A stretch of 64,000 nt of DNA from Bradyrhizobium algeriense (GTDB lineage: Bacteria > Pseudomonadota > Alphaproteobacteria > Rhizobiales > Xanthobacteraceae), in the NCBI RefSeq assembly GCF_003062295.1, contig NZ_PYCN01000001.1:392001-456000 (forward strand), given 5' to 3'. This document shows positions 49,480 to 59,900 of this stretch, one piece after another. The position numbers and the translations under genes were made by a program. Numbering within the stretch: the stretch's first letter is position 1; each line of letters opens with the position of its first letter. Under the pieces are notes generated by a model, which was not told the origin of the DNA, did no database searches, and was given only the letters and a program-made list of their open reading frames with translations.

Positions 49480-51111
49480 TCACCCCACCGGCTGGAAAGA
49501 ATTCGCGCGCGCCATCGCCCAGGCGTCGCGGAAGCGCGGATCGTTGGTGCCTTCGATCAATTCGCCCGGCCGCAGCGACGGATAGAGTTTCGCGAATGAC
49601 AATGTGTCGTTCGTGGAGGATCGCTGCGTGAAGTGGATCGGCCGTAGTTGCTGCGGATGTTCGAGGCCGGCTGCGGCGATAAGCTCGGACAGGGCGTGCA
49701 GGGTGGCGTGATGATAGCTGTAGACCCGCTCGATCTTGAGCGGCACCACCAGCGCGCGGGCGCGGAGCGGATCCTGGGTGCTCACGCCCGTCGGGCATCG
49801 ATCGGTATGGCAGCTCAGCGACTGGATGCAGCCGAGAGCGAACATGAACCCGCGCGCAGAATTGCACCAGTCGGCGCCGATCGCCATCGCGCGCGCCATG
49901 TCGAAGGCGGTCGCGATCTTGCCAGCGGCGCCGATCTTGACGCGGTCGCGCGCATTGATGCCGATCAGTGCATTATGGACGAAATTGACGCCCTCCCGCA
50001 TCGGCATGCCCAGATGGTCCATGAATTCCAGCGGCGCAGCGCCGGTGCCGCCTTCATTGCCGTCGACGACGATGAAATCAGGATATATCCCGGTCTGCAG
50101 CATCGCCTTGCAGATTGCCAGGAATTCCCAGGGATGACCGACGCACAGCTTGAACCCGGCGGGCTTGCCGCCGGATAATCGTCGCATCTCGCCGATGAAG
50201 GCCATCATTTCCAGCGGCGTCGAGAACGCGCTGTGCGTGGCCGGCGAAATGCAATCCTCGCCCATGGCGACACCGCGAATTTTGGAGATCTCTTCAGAGA
50301 CTTTGGCCGCCGGAAGGACCCCGCCATGTCCGGGCTTGGCGCCCTGGCTGACCTTCAGTTCGACCATCTTGATCTGATCGTCGCTGGCGACGCGGGCAAA
50401 TTCCTCCGGGTTGAACGAGCCGTCGCGGTTACGGCAGCCGAAATAACCCGAGCCGATTTCCCAGATGATGTCACCGCCATGTTCGCGGTGATAAGGACTG
50501 ACGCCGCCCTCGCCGGTGTCATGCGCAAAGCTGCCCTTCTTCGCACCCGCATTCAGCGCCCGCACGGCGTGGGGGCTGAGCGCTCCAAAACTCATCGCGG
50601 AGATGTTGAAGACCGAGGCCGAGTATGGCTTGGTGCAATCCGGACCACCGATGGTGACGCGAAATTGCTCGACGGTACGAGCTTTCGGCGCCATCGAATG
50701 GTGCATCCATTCATAACCGTCGCGGTAGACGTCCTCCTGGGTGCCGAACGGCCGCTTGTCGAGCACCATCTTGGCGCGCTGATAGACCAAGGCGCGGGTG
50801 TCGCGGGAAAACGGCATACCGTCCTTCTCGCTCTCGAAGAAGTACTGCCGTATCTCCGGCCGAATTTCCTCGAGCAAGAAGCGGATATGGGCTGAGATCG
50901 GATAGTTGCGCAAAACCGCGTGGTTCTTTTGCAGGAGATCGCGAATGCCGAGCAGTGTGAGGGCGCCGAAAATCACGATCGGCAGCAGCAGCAGCTCCCA
51001 AACCTTGAGATTTTGGTCGAAAATCCCGATCCCGATCAGCAATGCCGTGACGACGGCGCAGATCGTCAGAATGATGTAGCGTGGCGAGAACGGAAGCAGC
51101 AGCGTGTCCAT
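49480..51111 (-). CDS. FMN-binding glutamate synthase-family protein
   Basis: 543 residues. Two N-terminal membrane helices (YIILTICAVVTALLIGIGIF, LLLPIVIFGALTLLGI) anchor a GltB-type FMN domain: FNISAMSFGALSPHAVRAL, GEGGVSPYHREHGGDIIWEIG, VVDGNEGGTGAAPLEFMD and the 3Fe-4S motif GCIQSLSCHTDRCPTGVSTQ with Cys-X5-Cys-X4-Cys. It lacks the glutaminase domain, so it is not complete glutamate synthase; it may take electrons to or from a membrane partner. Confidence 0.9.
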   Translation of the reverse strand: MDTLLLPFSPRYIILTICAVVTALLIGIGIFDQNLKVWELLLLPIVIFGALTLLGIRDLLQKNHAVLRNYPISAHIRFLLEEIRPEIRQYFFESEKDGMPFSRDTRALVYQRAKMVLDKRPFGTQEDVYRDGYEWMHHSMAPKARTVEQFRVTIGGPDCTKPYSASVFNISAMSFGALSPHAVRALNAGAKKGSFAHDTGEGGVSPYHREHGGDIIWEIGSGYFGCRNRDGSFNPEEFARVASDDQIKMVELKVSQGAKPGHGGVLPAAKVSEEISKIRGVAMGEDCISPATHSAFSTPLEMMAFIGEMRRLSGGKPAGFKLCVGHPWEFLAICKAMLQTGIYPDFIVVDGNEGGTGAAPLEFMDHLGMPMREGVNFVHNALIGINARDRVKIGAAGKIATAFDMARAMAIGADWCNSARGFMFALGCIQSLSCHTDRCPTGVSTQDPLRARALVVPLKIERVYSYHHATLHALSELIAAAGLEHPQQLRPIHFTQRSSTNDTLSFAKLYPSLRPGELIEGTNDPRFRDAWAMARANSFQPVG

Positions 51112-51286
51112 GGAACCCCTCAGCCGGATTGCGTCGCCAAGGCTAGCTTAGTCCAACCGCCGGAACGAGCGCTACACGATATACGGGGCGATGCTCACGG
51201 AAGTGACGTCGGCTCAAAAAAATAGTTGGCGGCTTTAATAAACCTGTCGCTTTTGCAGTGCAGCGTAATGGCCCGGCACCCGCCGT

Positions 51287-52159
51287 TCAGTGGCTGTGCA
51301 ACCGCATCTCGTGCGGGATCTTGCCCTGCTGCAGGCCGTGCTGGGCCAGCCAGGCGTCGGTGGAGAGAATGGCGCGGTCGATATGATCGGCGGTTCGCGA
51401 AAAATCGTAGGGCGAGCCCACCAGCGGGCAGAGCGGCGGCACCACGAAATACTCGATATCGGGCGCAAGCATTTCAAGCTCGGTGACCAGTTGCCGCGCG
51501 ATCAGGAGCGTGAGCGCGTGCAGCGCGTTGGCGACCGCCCCGACCGGCGGCGCCTGGTTCGCGCAGGCGTGCCCGGTCGGCAGAATGATCAGGCGCCTGG
51601 CGCCCTTCATCACGGCGACCTGTATCGGCGTGTTGCTGGAGATCGCGCCGTCGGCGAGATAATGATCCTTGTAGCGGATCGGCGAGAACGCGCCGGGAAT
51701 CGCGGTGGACGCAACGATCGCCTCCGCCGTGGAGCCCTCCGACAACACCACGCTGTCGCCGGAGACGATGTCGGTGGTGACGATATGCACCGGCAACTTC
51801 GCCTCTTCCAGATTGCGATAGGGGATGTGATCCTCGATCAGCTTGCGGATGCCGTCATGAGGAATCAGAAAATCGCGGCGCCACAGAAAACTCAGCACCG
51901 TCCGCCAGCTCATCGGAAAGACGTCGTGCCGCGTCAAGCCGCGCCAGATCGCGGCGAGCCGCTGCACGCCATCAAGCGTCGGATCGCCGGCATAGAATGC
52001 TCCGTTCAGGGCGCCAACGCTGCAGCCGACCACCATATCAGCGGCGACGCCGTGCGCGGCAAGCGAATGCAGCATGCCGACCTGAATGGCCCCGAAGCTG
52101 CCGCCACCCGCAAACACGAAGGCGGTCTTTGCCGGACCGATCTCGTCGCGTACCGACAC
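51287..52159 (-). CDS. Patatin-like phospholipase (second)
   Basis: 290 residues. Oxyanion AGGGSFGAIQVGML, nucleophile in VVGCSVGALNGAF and the dyad Asp in YLADGAISSNTP. VVLSEGSTAEAIVASTAIPG is a usual feature of the group. No signal peptide. Only distantly like the patatin at 24741; the 175-bp gap to the GltB-like gene makes joint transcription uncertain. Confidence 0.92.
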   Translation of the reverse strand: MSVRDEIGPAKTAFVFAGGGSFGAIQVGMLHSLAAHGVAADMVVGCSVGALNGAFYAGDPTLDGVQRLAAIWRGLTRHDVFPMSWRTVLSFLWRRDFLIPHDGIRKLIEDHIPYRNLEEAKLPVHIVTTDIVSGDSVVLSEGSTAEAIVASTAIPGAFSPIRYKDHYLADGAISSNTPIQVAVMKGARRLIILPTGHACANQAPPVGAVANALHALTLLIARQLVTELEMLAPDIEYFVVPPLCPLVGSPYDFSRTADHIDRAILSTDAWLAQHGLQQGKIPHEMRLHSH

Positions 52160-52249
52160 GCATAGACTCCCTCACCGCCGCGTCGGCAACAAGCCGTGCG
52201 CCGTTGAGGTGGTTATAGCAGTGGGGGAACGGGGTAGGCTACACAGGCC

Positions 52250-52356
52250 CGCCGTCATTCCGGGGCGATGCGAAGCATCGAACCCGGAATCTCGAGATTC
52301 CCCGGTGTGCTATTGCACACCTGAGGTCTGGTCCTTCGGACCATCCCGGAATGACG
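52250..52356. repeat. Intergenic palindromic repeat (family C)
   Basis: GCCGTCATTCCGGGGCGATG at one end and CATCCCGGAATGAC at the other, with inner palindromes (ATCTCGAGAT, GGTGTGCTATTGCACACC, GGTCCTTCGGACC). Lies between convergent-strand neighbours' ends and starts. Confidence 0.75.
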
Positions 52357-52365
52357 GTAAACTCA

Positions 52366-53139
52366 TCAACGCTCGACGAACGCCTTCTCGATCACGAAAT
52401 GACCGGGCGTGTTGTGGCTGCCTTCGAGGAAGCCGCCGGACTCGAACATCTGCTTCAACTCGTCCAGCATCCCCGGGCTGCCGCACATCATGACGCGATC
52501 GGTCTCGATATTGAGCGGCGCCTGGTGGATGTCGTTGAACAACTGCTCCGACGAGATCAGGTCGGTGATGCGGCCGCGGTTGCGGAACGGCTCGCGGGTC
52601 ACCGTCGGGTAATACAGCAGCTTCTCCGACAACAGCGGTCCGAACAGCTCATCCTCGCGCAGCTTGGCGACGAGTTCCTCGCCATAGGCGAGTTCGGAAA
52701 CCTGGCGGCAGCCGTGAACGAGCACGATGGTCTCGAAGCGCTCATAGACGTCGGGATCCTTGATCAGGCTCGCGAACGGCGCGAGACCGGTGCCGGTCGA
52801 CAGCAGCAGCAAACGCTTGCCCGGAATCAAATTGTCGGTGATCAGCGTGCCAGTCGCCTTGCGGCCGACCAGTATCTCGTCGCCCGCGCGGATCTTCTGC
52901 AGCTTCGAGGTCAGCGGCCCGTCCGCGACCTTGATGGAGAAGAATTCGAGCTCTTCCTCGTGATTGGCGCTCGCCATGCTGTAGGCACGCAAAAGCGGCC
53001 GGCCCTCGACCTCGAGGCCGATCATCGCAAACTGGCCGTTCTGGAAGCGGAAACCGGAATCACGGGTGGCCCGGAAGCTGAAAAGCGTATCGGTCCAGTG
53101 GCGAACAGAAAGAACCTTCTCTCTATAGAATGCGCTCAT
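52366..53139 (-). CDS. fpr: Ferredoxin--NADP+ reductase
   Basis: 257 residues from the ATG at 53139, the standard Fpr length. FAD-binding LLRAYSMASANHEEELEFFS (RxYS), the NADP domain LLLLSTGTGLAPFASLIKD, CRQVSELAYGEEL, VMMCGSPGMLDELK and the C-terminal HFVIEKAFVER. It moves electrons between NADPH and ferredoxin or flavodoxin in the cytosol, often for oxidative-stress defence or Fe-S and haem enzymes. Confidence 0.95.
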   Translation of the reverse strand: MSAFYREKVLSVRHWTDTLFSFRATRDSGFRFQNGQFAMIGLEVEGRPLLRAYSMASANHEEELEFFSIKVADGPLTSKLQKIRAGDEILVGRKATGTLITDNLIPGKRLLLLSTGTGLAPFASLIKDPDVYERFETIVLVHGCRQVSELAYGEELVAKLREDELFGPLLSEKLLYYPTVTREPFRNRGRITDLISSEQLFNDIHQAPLNIETDRVMMCGSPGMLDELKQMFESGGFLEGSHNTPGHFVIEKAFVER

Positions 53140-53428
53140 GGGTTTTCGTTTTTCCTGACGTCTCGATGTAGAACGTTTCGGTCTTCGGGCCTCGAGGTGC
53201 CAGAAATCAACGAAATTACTGGCGATTTGGCGCTTCATTTGCGCACAGCAGATACATAGTCAATATGACCTACAGCACAATCGAGAACTCGGAATGGCTG
53301 TCGGTCTAATTTGCAAAAAGGTTCGATTGGCTTCGTTAACGCTTTCTCGCGCAATTAACTTGCTGAATTCGGCACCGATCTGGCAATAAATGACCACGTC
53401 AAATTAAGAACGTTTCAAAAGAGATCGC

Positions 53429-54424
53429 ATGCGGAGCCCAACTGAGTTTCGAAAGGGAAAACCGGGCTTCTATCCGGACCAGGCGGTCTATGCCGAATTT
53501 GCCTGCGCTGAATTTGGGCTCCATTTTCGCGACCTCGACGGCGGGTCGGGGTTGATCTTCAGCGTCGCCTCGCGCGACGGGCTGCTTCATTTCGGCGCCG
53601 GCCGATGCTCCTGGTATCCGCAGAACAGCGCGACCGCCTCGACGCTGGCGTCCGACAAACATTTTACGAGCCGGATCTTACGCGAAGCCGGCGTCCCGGC
53701 GCTTGGCGGCGAATATTTCTTCCTGCACGAGCGCTATCGCGCGCAGCGCCCGGCGGGACATGAGCGCAGCGATGCGCTTGCCCATTTCGAGGCATTGGGC
53801 GGATCGGCTTTCGTCAAGCCCCTGACGGGATCGCGCGGCGATTTCGCGCAAGCCATTCACGGCGACGCGGCGTTCATTCGCTATCTCGACGAGGTGACGA
53901 AATATTACGACGCCGTGCTGATCCAGCCGATCGTCGAGGGAAGCGAGTATCGCGTTTTCCTGCTCGACCACGACGCGCTCTATTGCGCGCGAAAATATCC
54001 GCCCTTCATATCCGGCGACGGCGTGCACAGCTTCCGTGAACTGCTCGCCGCCCATAACGACGCCTTGCGCGCTCGCGGCCTGTCACCGGCTTCGATGCCG
54101 GAAGATCCATCGCTCGATGCCGTGCCAGTGAAGGGCGAACGGCGGGACATTCCCGGTCGGATGAATCTAAGCGCGGGGGGCACGATGGTCATGGCGGACC
54201 CGCCATCCGCCCAGGCCGTGATCCTGGCGCGGCGCGCGGCCAACGCGCTGGGGCTTCGCGTCGCTGCGGTCGACATGTTCGTCGATATCGGCGGCAAGCC
54301 GGATGCGATCGATATCATCGAGGTCAATTCCAACCCGTCGATCCGGCTCTTGGAAGATTCCAATCGCGGCGACCTGATCCTGAAGGTCTGGCATCACACC
54401 TTCTCCGCCACGGGATTGCTGTAG
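53429..54424 (+). CDS. ATP-grasp ligase resembling the cyanophycin synthetase ATP-grasp domain
   Basis: 331 residues. ATP-grasp elements: STLASDKHFTSRILREAGVP, nucleotide-binding FVKPLTGSRGDFAQA (Lys about 130), LIQPIVEGSEYRVFLLD (about 164-180) and metal-binding IDIIEVNSNPSIRLLE near the end. YPPFISGDGVHSFRELLAAHN and MNLSAGGTMVM match the CphA ATP-grasp domain, which adds an amino acid to a growing chain. The CphA N- and C-terminal domains are missing; instead a Mur-ligase gene follows with a one-base overlap (TAGTG). Probably one half of a two-protein amide-bond synthetase. Substrate unknown. Confidence 0.85.
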   Translation: MRSPTEFRKGKPGFYPDQAVYAEFACAEFGLHFRDLDGGSGLIFSVASRDGLLHFGAGRCSWYPQNSATASTLASDKHFTSRILREAGVPALGGEYFFLHERYRAQRPAGHERSDALAHFEALGGSAFVKPLTGSRGDFAQAIHGDAAFIRYLDEVTKYYDAVLIQPIVEGSEYRVFLLDHDALYCARKYPPFISGDGVHSFRELLAAHNDALRARGLSPASMPEDPSLDAVPVKGERRDIPGRMNLSAGGTMVMADPPSAQAVILARRAANALGLRVAAVDMFVDIGGKPDAIDIIEVNSNPSIRLLEDSNRGDLILKVWHHTFSATGLL

Positions 54425-55740
54425 TGTTCGACCTGCCGAAATACGGCGACGGCATCTGCCTCGCGCGCATGGCCGGATTGCTGGAAGCGCTCGGAATCGA
54501 TCGCCTGCGGCTGCAGCGCATCTCGGTGGTGGTGACCGGCTCGAACGGCAAGGGCAGCACGGCGGCGATGTGTGCGGGCATCGGCCGCGCCTACGGCCTG
54601 CGCACCGGCCTCTTCACCTCGCCGCATCTCTTCCGTTTCAACGAACGGATTCAGGTCGATGGCGTCGAGATCGACGACGACGCGCTCGCTCGCCTGAAGC
54701 GGCGGGTCGAAGCCGTCATCGCCATTGTCTCGAACAACATGGGCGAGCAGTTCGGCGCGTTCGAAGCGCTGTTCGCGCTCGCCTGCCTGCACTTTCAAGA
54801 GAGCGGCTGCGACTTCGCGGTGTTCGAGGCCGGCATCGGCGGACGCTACGATCCGGTCCGCCTCGTCGGCGCGCACGAGACTTGCGTCACTTCGGTCGAC
54901 TACGAGCATGTCGAGCTGCTCGGCAATTCGCTTGAACTGATCGTATCGGACAAGAGCGACGCCTGCGCTGCCGGTGGCACGATCGTCTATGGCGAGAACT
55001 GCCGGGACCTGCGGCCGCACCTCGTCGCGTATAATCGCGGAGCCGGCCGCACCTCGCTGTTCGTTCGCGATGAAATCGGCATCGATAACGAGGCCGTAGC
55101 GACCTCAAGGCAGCATTTCGATTTCCAGTTCGGATATCATGATTTTCGCCGCCTCGAAGTGAACCTGCCCGGCGCGTTTCAGTTCAACAACGCGGCCATC
55201 GCCGTCACGCTCTTTCTCGTGTGGCTGCAACGCGAGCATCCGCGCAAGGCGCCCGACCGAATCGAGACCGCGATACGCGCCGGCCTGCGCGATGTGCACT
55301 GGCCCGGCCGCCTCGAGGTCATCAGTCAGAACCCGCTCATCGTGATCGATGTCGGCCACACCCCGGACGGCATCCGTCAATCGCTGGCAAGTCTCCTGGC
55401 GATCCACGGCGCCGATGGCTGGATTCTCGTCACCGGCGCGTCGCGTGACAAGAGGGCGGACGAGATCACCGGCGCGCTGGCACCGTCCTTCGATACGATC
55501 ATCTGCACGGCAGCGCATCACAAGGGAGCCGACGTACGGGCGATCGCGGCCGCCGCACAGCACGCCAATCCCAACGCGGCGGTTCATACCGCCGCGTCGA
55601 TTGAGGAGGCCGTGCGGCTCTCGCAGAAGATGACGGAAGCGCAAAGGCGAAGAGTTTATGTGGCGGGTGGGCTATTCCTCGCGATCGAATATGCCACCAT
55701 CACGAAAGGCGGCCGCGCGGAGGATTTGGAGTTTTTCTGA
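54424..55740 (+). CDS. FolC-like Mur-ligase family protein
   Basis: 438 residues from a GTG overlapping the preceding stop. P-loop VVTGSNGKGSTAAM (about 39-46), SPHLFRFNERIQVDG, FAVFEAGIGGRYDPVRL, LPGAFQFNNAAIAVTL, and the C-terminal substrate domain with IVIDVGHTPDGIRQSL and ILVTGASRDKRADEI. The order matches folylpolyglutamate synthase, but DVGHTPDG replaces the usual DGAHNP and a true folC is expected elsewhere with accD. Likely glutamylates or aminoacylates a product made with the ATP-grasp partner. Confidence 0.85.
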   Translation: MFDLPKYGDGICLARMAGLLEALGIDRLRLQRISVVVTGSNGKGSTAAMCAGIGRAYGLRTGLFTSPHLFRFNERIQVDGVEIDDDALARLKRRVEAVIAIVSNNMGEQFGAFEALFALACLHFQESGCDFAVFEAGIGGRYDPVRLVGAHETCVTSVDYEHVELLGNSLELIVSDKSDACAAGGTIVYGENCRDLRPHLVAYNRGAGRTSLFVRDEIGIDNEAVATSRQHFDFQFGYHDFRRLEVNLPGAFQFNNAAIAVTLFLVWLQREHPRKAPDRIETAIRAGLRDVHWPGRLEVISQNPLIVIDVGHTPDGIRQSLASLLAIHGADGWILVTGASRDKRADEITGALAPSFDTIICTAAHHKGADVRAIAAAAQHANPNAAVHTAASIEEAVRLSQKMTEAQRRRVYVAGGLFLAIEYATITKGGRAEDLEFF

Positions 55741-55833
55741 ACGTGGCGCACAATCCATGCAGGTGAACGGCTGCTCCGCGGTGCATGCATCCGGGGCGCC
55801 CAAAATACAACGACATCGAGGGGAGAGAACATC

Positions 55834-56835
55834 ATGAGCGATACGATCAATCGCCAGATCCTGCTGGTCGAGAAGCCGTCCGGCAAGCTCGGGCCCGAGC
55901 ATTTCAAGATGGTCAAGGGCGCAGTGCCCGAGCCGAAGGACGGCGAGGCGCTGGTGCGGACACGCTATATCTCGCTCGACGCCGCCAACCGGGCGTGGAT
56001 GCACGGCGCGACCTATCGCGCCGCCGTCGAGGCCAACACCGTGATGGCAGGCGGCAGCATCGCCGAAGTCGTCTCGTCGAAAGCGCCCAGACTGACAGCG
56101 GGCGACATCGTATTCGGCGACACCGGCTGGCAGGATTACGCCGCCGTACCAGCAAAACATCTCACCAAGATGCCTGACATGGAACCGATGACGCATCTGC
56201 TCAGCGTGTACGGCATCGCTGGCCTCACCGCCTATTTCGGCCTGCTGCATGTCGGCAATCCGAAGGCCGGCGAGACCGTCGTGGTGTCGGCCGCGGCCGG
56301 CTCGGTCGGATCAATCGTCGGACAGATCGCGAAGATCAAGGGCTGCAACGTCATCGGCATCGCCGGCGGCAAGGACAAATGCCACTGGCTCACCTCCGAG
56401 CTCGGCTTCGATGCCGCGGTCGATTACAAGGACGGCGCCACCTTCAAGGCGCTACGGGCCGCCGCCCCCAAGGGCATCGACGTCTATTTCGACAATGTCG
56501 GGGGCGACATTCTCGAAGCCTGCCTTTCGCTGATGAACAACCGCGGCCGCATCGCCTGCTGCGGCGCGATCTCGCAATATGACGGCGTGCCGTCGGCCCA
56601 TGGCCCCCGCGGCGTGCCCGGCCTGATCGTGGTGAAGCGCCTTATCATGCAAGGCTTCATCGTGATGGACTACATGGACCAGAGCGCTGCGGCGCTGGCC
56701 GACCTGCAGTCCTGGGTCGCCTCAGGAAAATTGAAGGTGCAGGAAGATGTGATCGATGGAATCGAGAACACGCCGAAGGCGCTGATCGGCCTGCTCGCCG
56801 GCGAGAACCGCGGCAAGCGGATGGTGAAGGTGTAG
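55834..56835 (+). CDS. NADPH-dependent medium-chain reductase (CurA/LTB4DH type)
   Basis: 333 residues. Zinc-free MDR: ILLVEKPSGKLGPEHFKMVKG, LDAANRAWMHG, cofactor motif VVSAAAGSVGSIVGQIAKIKG, GFDAAVDYKDG and YFDNVGGDILEACL. No zinc-site Cys/His pair. It reduces carbon-carbon double bonds of unsaturated carbonyls with NADPH, as in CurA and leukotriene-B4 dehydrogenase relatives. The 93-bp gap to the Mur ligase does not show whether they share a transcript. Confidence 0.9.
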   Translation: MSDTINRQILLVEKPSGKLGPEHFKMVKGAVPEPKDGEALVRTRYISLDAANRAWMHGATYRAAVEANTVMAGGSIAEVVSSKAPRLTAGDIVFGDTGWQDYAAVPAKHLTKMPDMEPMTHLLSVYGIAGLTAYFGLLHVGNPKAGETVVVSAAAGSVGSIVGQIAKIKGCNVIGIAGGKDKCHWLTSELGFDAAVDYKDGATFKALRAAAPKGIDVYFDNVGGDILEACLSLMNNRGRIACCGAISQYDGVPSAHGPRGVPGLIVVKRLIMQGFIVMDYMDQSAAALADLQSWVASGKLKVQEDVIDGIENTPKALIGLLAGENRGKRMVKV

Positions 56836-56842
56836 GGCGAAG

Positions 56843-56982
56843 TCCGTAGCGATTCGTAGGGTGGGCAAAGGCGCAACGCGCCGTGCCAACCCTTTCTTGC
56901 CGTGCTGGAGATGGTGGGCACGCTTCCACCTTCGCTCGTTGAGCTACGGCGGAGAGGTCGCTTTGCCCCACTCTACGATCTA
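56843..56982. repeat. Intergenic repeat (family D)
   Basis: CGTAGGGTGGGCAAAGGCGC and GCAACGCGCCGTGCCAACCC, with a matching GTGGGCACGCTTCC and GCTTTGCCCCACTCTACG further right. A mosaic palindromic element lying between two convergent genes. Confidence 0.7.
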
Positions 56983-59900
56983 GTGCGTCGCAGCAGGCGC
57001 CGTCTGCGCGCCCGTCTTCTTCAGCTTGCGCTCCTTCAGCCAGTTCTCGAACCGCTGGATCACGACAAAGAATGTCGGCACAAATAGCACGGCCAGACAG
57101 GTCGAGGCCAGCATGCCCGAGGCCGCCGTGATGCCAATCGACTTCCGGGCGTTGGCGCCGGCGCCGGTTGCAAGCACCAGCGGGATCATGCCGAAGATGA
57201 AAGCAAACGACGTCATCAGGATCGGCCGGAACCGGGCTCGCGCCGCCTCGATGGCGGATTCCAGCAACGGCTTGCGATCGCGCACGTGCAGCTCCAGCGC
57301 CACCTCGACGATCAGGATGGCGTTCTTGGCCGACAGCGCGATCAACAGGATGATGCCGATCTGGGTATAGAGGTTGTTCTCGATCCTCAAGCCGGTCAGC
57401 ACGATCATGGGGCCGAGCAAGGACAGCGGCACGGCGAGAATAACCGAGATCGGCGCGTACCAGCTTTCATATTGTCCGGCCAGCACGAGGTAGACCAGCA
57501 GCAGGCCCAGGCCGAACGCCCAGTAGATCTGGCCGCCGACGACCTTCTCCTGATACGACATCGCCGTCCACTCGAAGCCCGTGCCGGGCGGCAGGGTCTT
57601 CGCGGCGATCTGCTCCATCAGATTCATCGACTGACCTGAGCTGTAACCCGTCGCCGGCAGGCCAATGATGGTTGCGGAAGGATACAGATTGTACAGGCTG
57701 ATCAGCGACGGACCGACCGCCGGCGTAATCTTTGCCACGGTGCCGAGCGGAATCATGTCGCCATTGCTGTTACGCACCATCATGTTCTGCATATCACGCG
57801 GCGTCAGGCGGAATTGCGCGTCCGCCTGCGCATAGACCTGGAAGGTACGACCGAACTTGTTGAACTGGTTGACGAAGGTCGAACCCATGTAAGTGGACAA
57901 CGTCGAAAAGATCTGGTCGGTCGTGACATGCAGCGTCTGGGTCTTGATTCGGTCCACCTCGATGTCGAATTGCGGCACCATCGAGCGAAACGGCGAACTG
58001 ACCCGCTGCAGCGCGCTCTGTGACGACGCATTGGCGACGATCGCGCCGGTGATCGCCTGCAACTTGCTGAAGTCGGAATTGCCGTCGCGGAGCTGGACCT
58101 GCATCGCAAAGCCGGCGGCGTTACCGATACCCTGGATCGGCGGCGGCGGGACCACCAGGATCCGCGCCTCCTCGATCACGGACAGTTTTTCGTTCAATCC
58201 GACGAACAGCGACCGCAGATCCTCACCTGGCCCTCGCGCGCTCCACTCTTTCAGGATCAAATAGGCGACGCCGGCATTGGCGAGGCTGGAAGAATTGTCG
58301 AGCGCGGAGATGCCGGAAATGGCGATCACCTGATCGACGCCCGGGGCCTTGCCGGCTATCTCGCTGACCTGGGTAAGCACACGCTGGGTACGCTCAAGCG
58401 CCGCACCATCAGGCAATTGCACGGCGACCAGGAGATAGCCCTGGTCCTCGATCGGAATGAAGCCGGTCGGCACCCGCGACAGGCCGTAACCGCCGATGGC
58501 AATCAGGATCAGCGCGCAGATGACGGAAACATTGCTGTGTGCGACCAGGCGGCCGATCAACCGGCTATAGGCGGCCTCGACACGGTTATAGACTGCGTTG
58601 AAGCCGCGGTAGAAAAAGTTGCGCTGCTCCGGCGGCACCGGCCGGCGCAGCCACAACGCGCACTGCGTCGGCTTCAGCGTCGCCGCGTTGATGGCGCTGA
58701 GCAGCGCGGTTGCGGCAATCACCAGCGCGAACTGCGCATACATCTGCCCGGTCAATCCCGGCAGAAACGCCGAGGGCAGGAACACCGAGATCAGCACCAG
58801 CGTGATGCCGATGATCGGCGCGAACAGCGCGTCCATCGCGCTGATCGCGGCGTCATGGCCGGACATGCCCTTCTCGATATTGTGGGCTGCGCCTTCGACC
58901 ACGACGATGGCGTCATCCACCACGATGCCGATCGCGAGCACGATTGCAAACAGGGTCGAGATATTGACGGTGAAGCCGAGCGCCGCCATCGCAGCAAAGG
59001 CGCCGATGATCGTCACCGGCACCGTGGTCGCGGGCACCAGCATCGCGCGCCAGTCCTGCAGGAAGATCAGGATCACGACGAGGACGAGCAAACCCGCCTC
59101 GATCAGCGTCTTGTAGACCTCATTGATCGATTCCGAGACGAATTTGGTGGTGTCGAACGGCGTATCGTAGGTCACGTCCTGCGGAAACGCCTTCGCCAGC
59201 ACCTGCATCTTCTTCTCGACGGCCTGCTGGACCTCGAGCGCGTTGGCGCCGGGCGACTGGAATACGCCGATGCCGGTGGCCGGCTTGTTGTTGAGCGAGA
59301 ACGCCTGGCTGTAGGTCTGGGCGCCGAGCTCGACCCAGCCGACATCGCGCACGCGCGTGACGTCGCCGCTGGTGCCGGTCTTGACGATCACATTCTCGAA
59401 CTCGCTGGTGTCAGCGAGCCGTCCACTGACGTTCAGCGTATACTGGAACGCCTGCCCTGCGGGCGCTGGCGGTGACCCGACCTGGCCCGCGGTCACCTGC
59501 TGGCTCTGCTGCTGGATTGCCGAAATGACATCCTGCGGCATCAGCCCGCGCGCATACAGCTTGTTCGGATCGAGCCAGACCCGCATCGAGTACTGGCCGG
59601 CCCCGAACACGGTGACGTTGCCGACGCCGGGCAAACGCGAAAGCTCATCGCGGATATTGATGGTGGCGTAGTTGCTCAGGAACAGGCTGTCATAGGTCGC
59701 TTTCGGCGACGTCAGCGTCACGAACAGCAGGATCGCCGTCGATCTCTTCTGCACGGTGACGCCCTGGTTCTGCACCGACTGCGGCAGCTGCGCCAGCGCG
59801 CTCGACACCCGGTTCTGCACCAACACCTGCGCGAAGTTGAGGTCGGTGCCGATCTTGAAAGTGACCGTCAGCGTATAGGTGCCGTCGGCACCGCTGTAGG

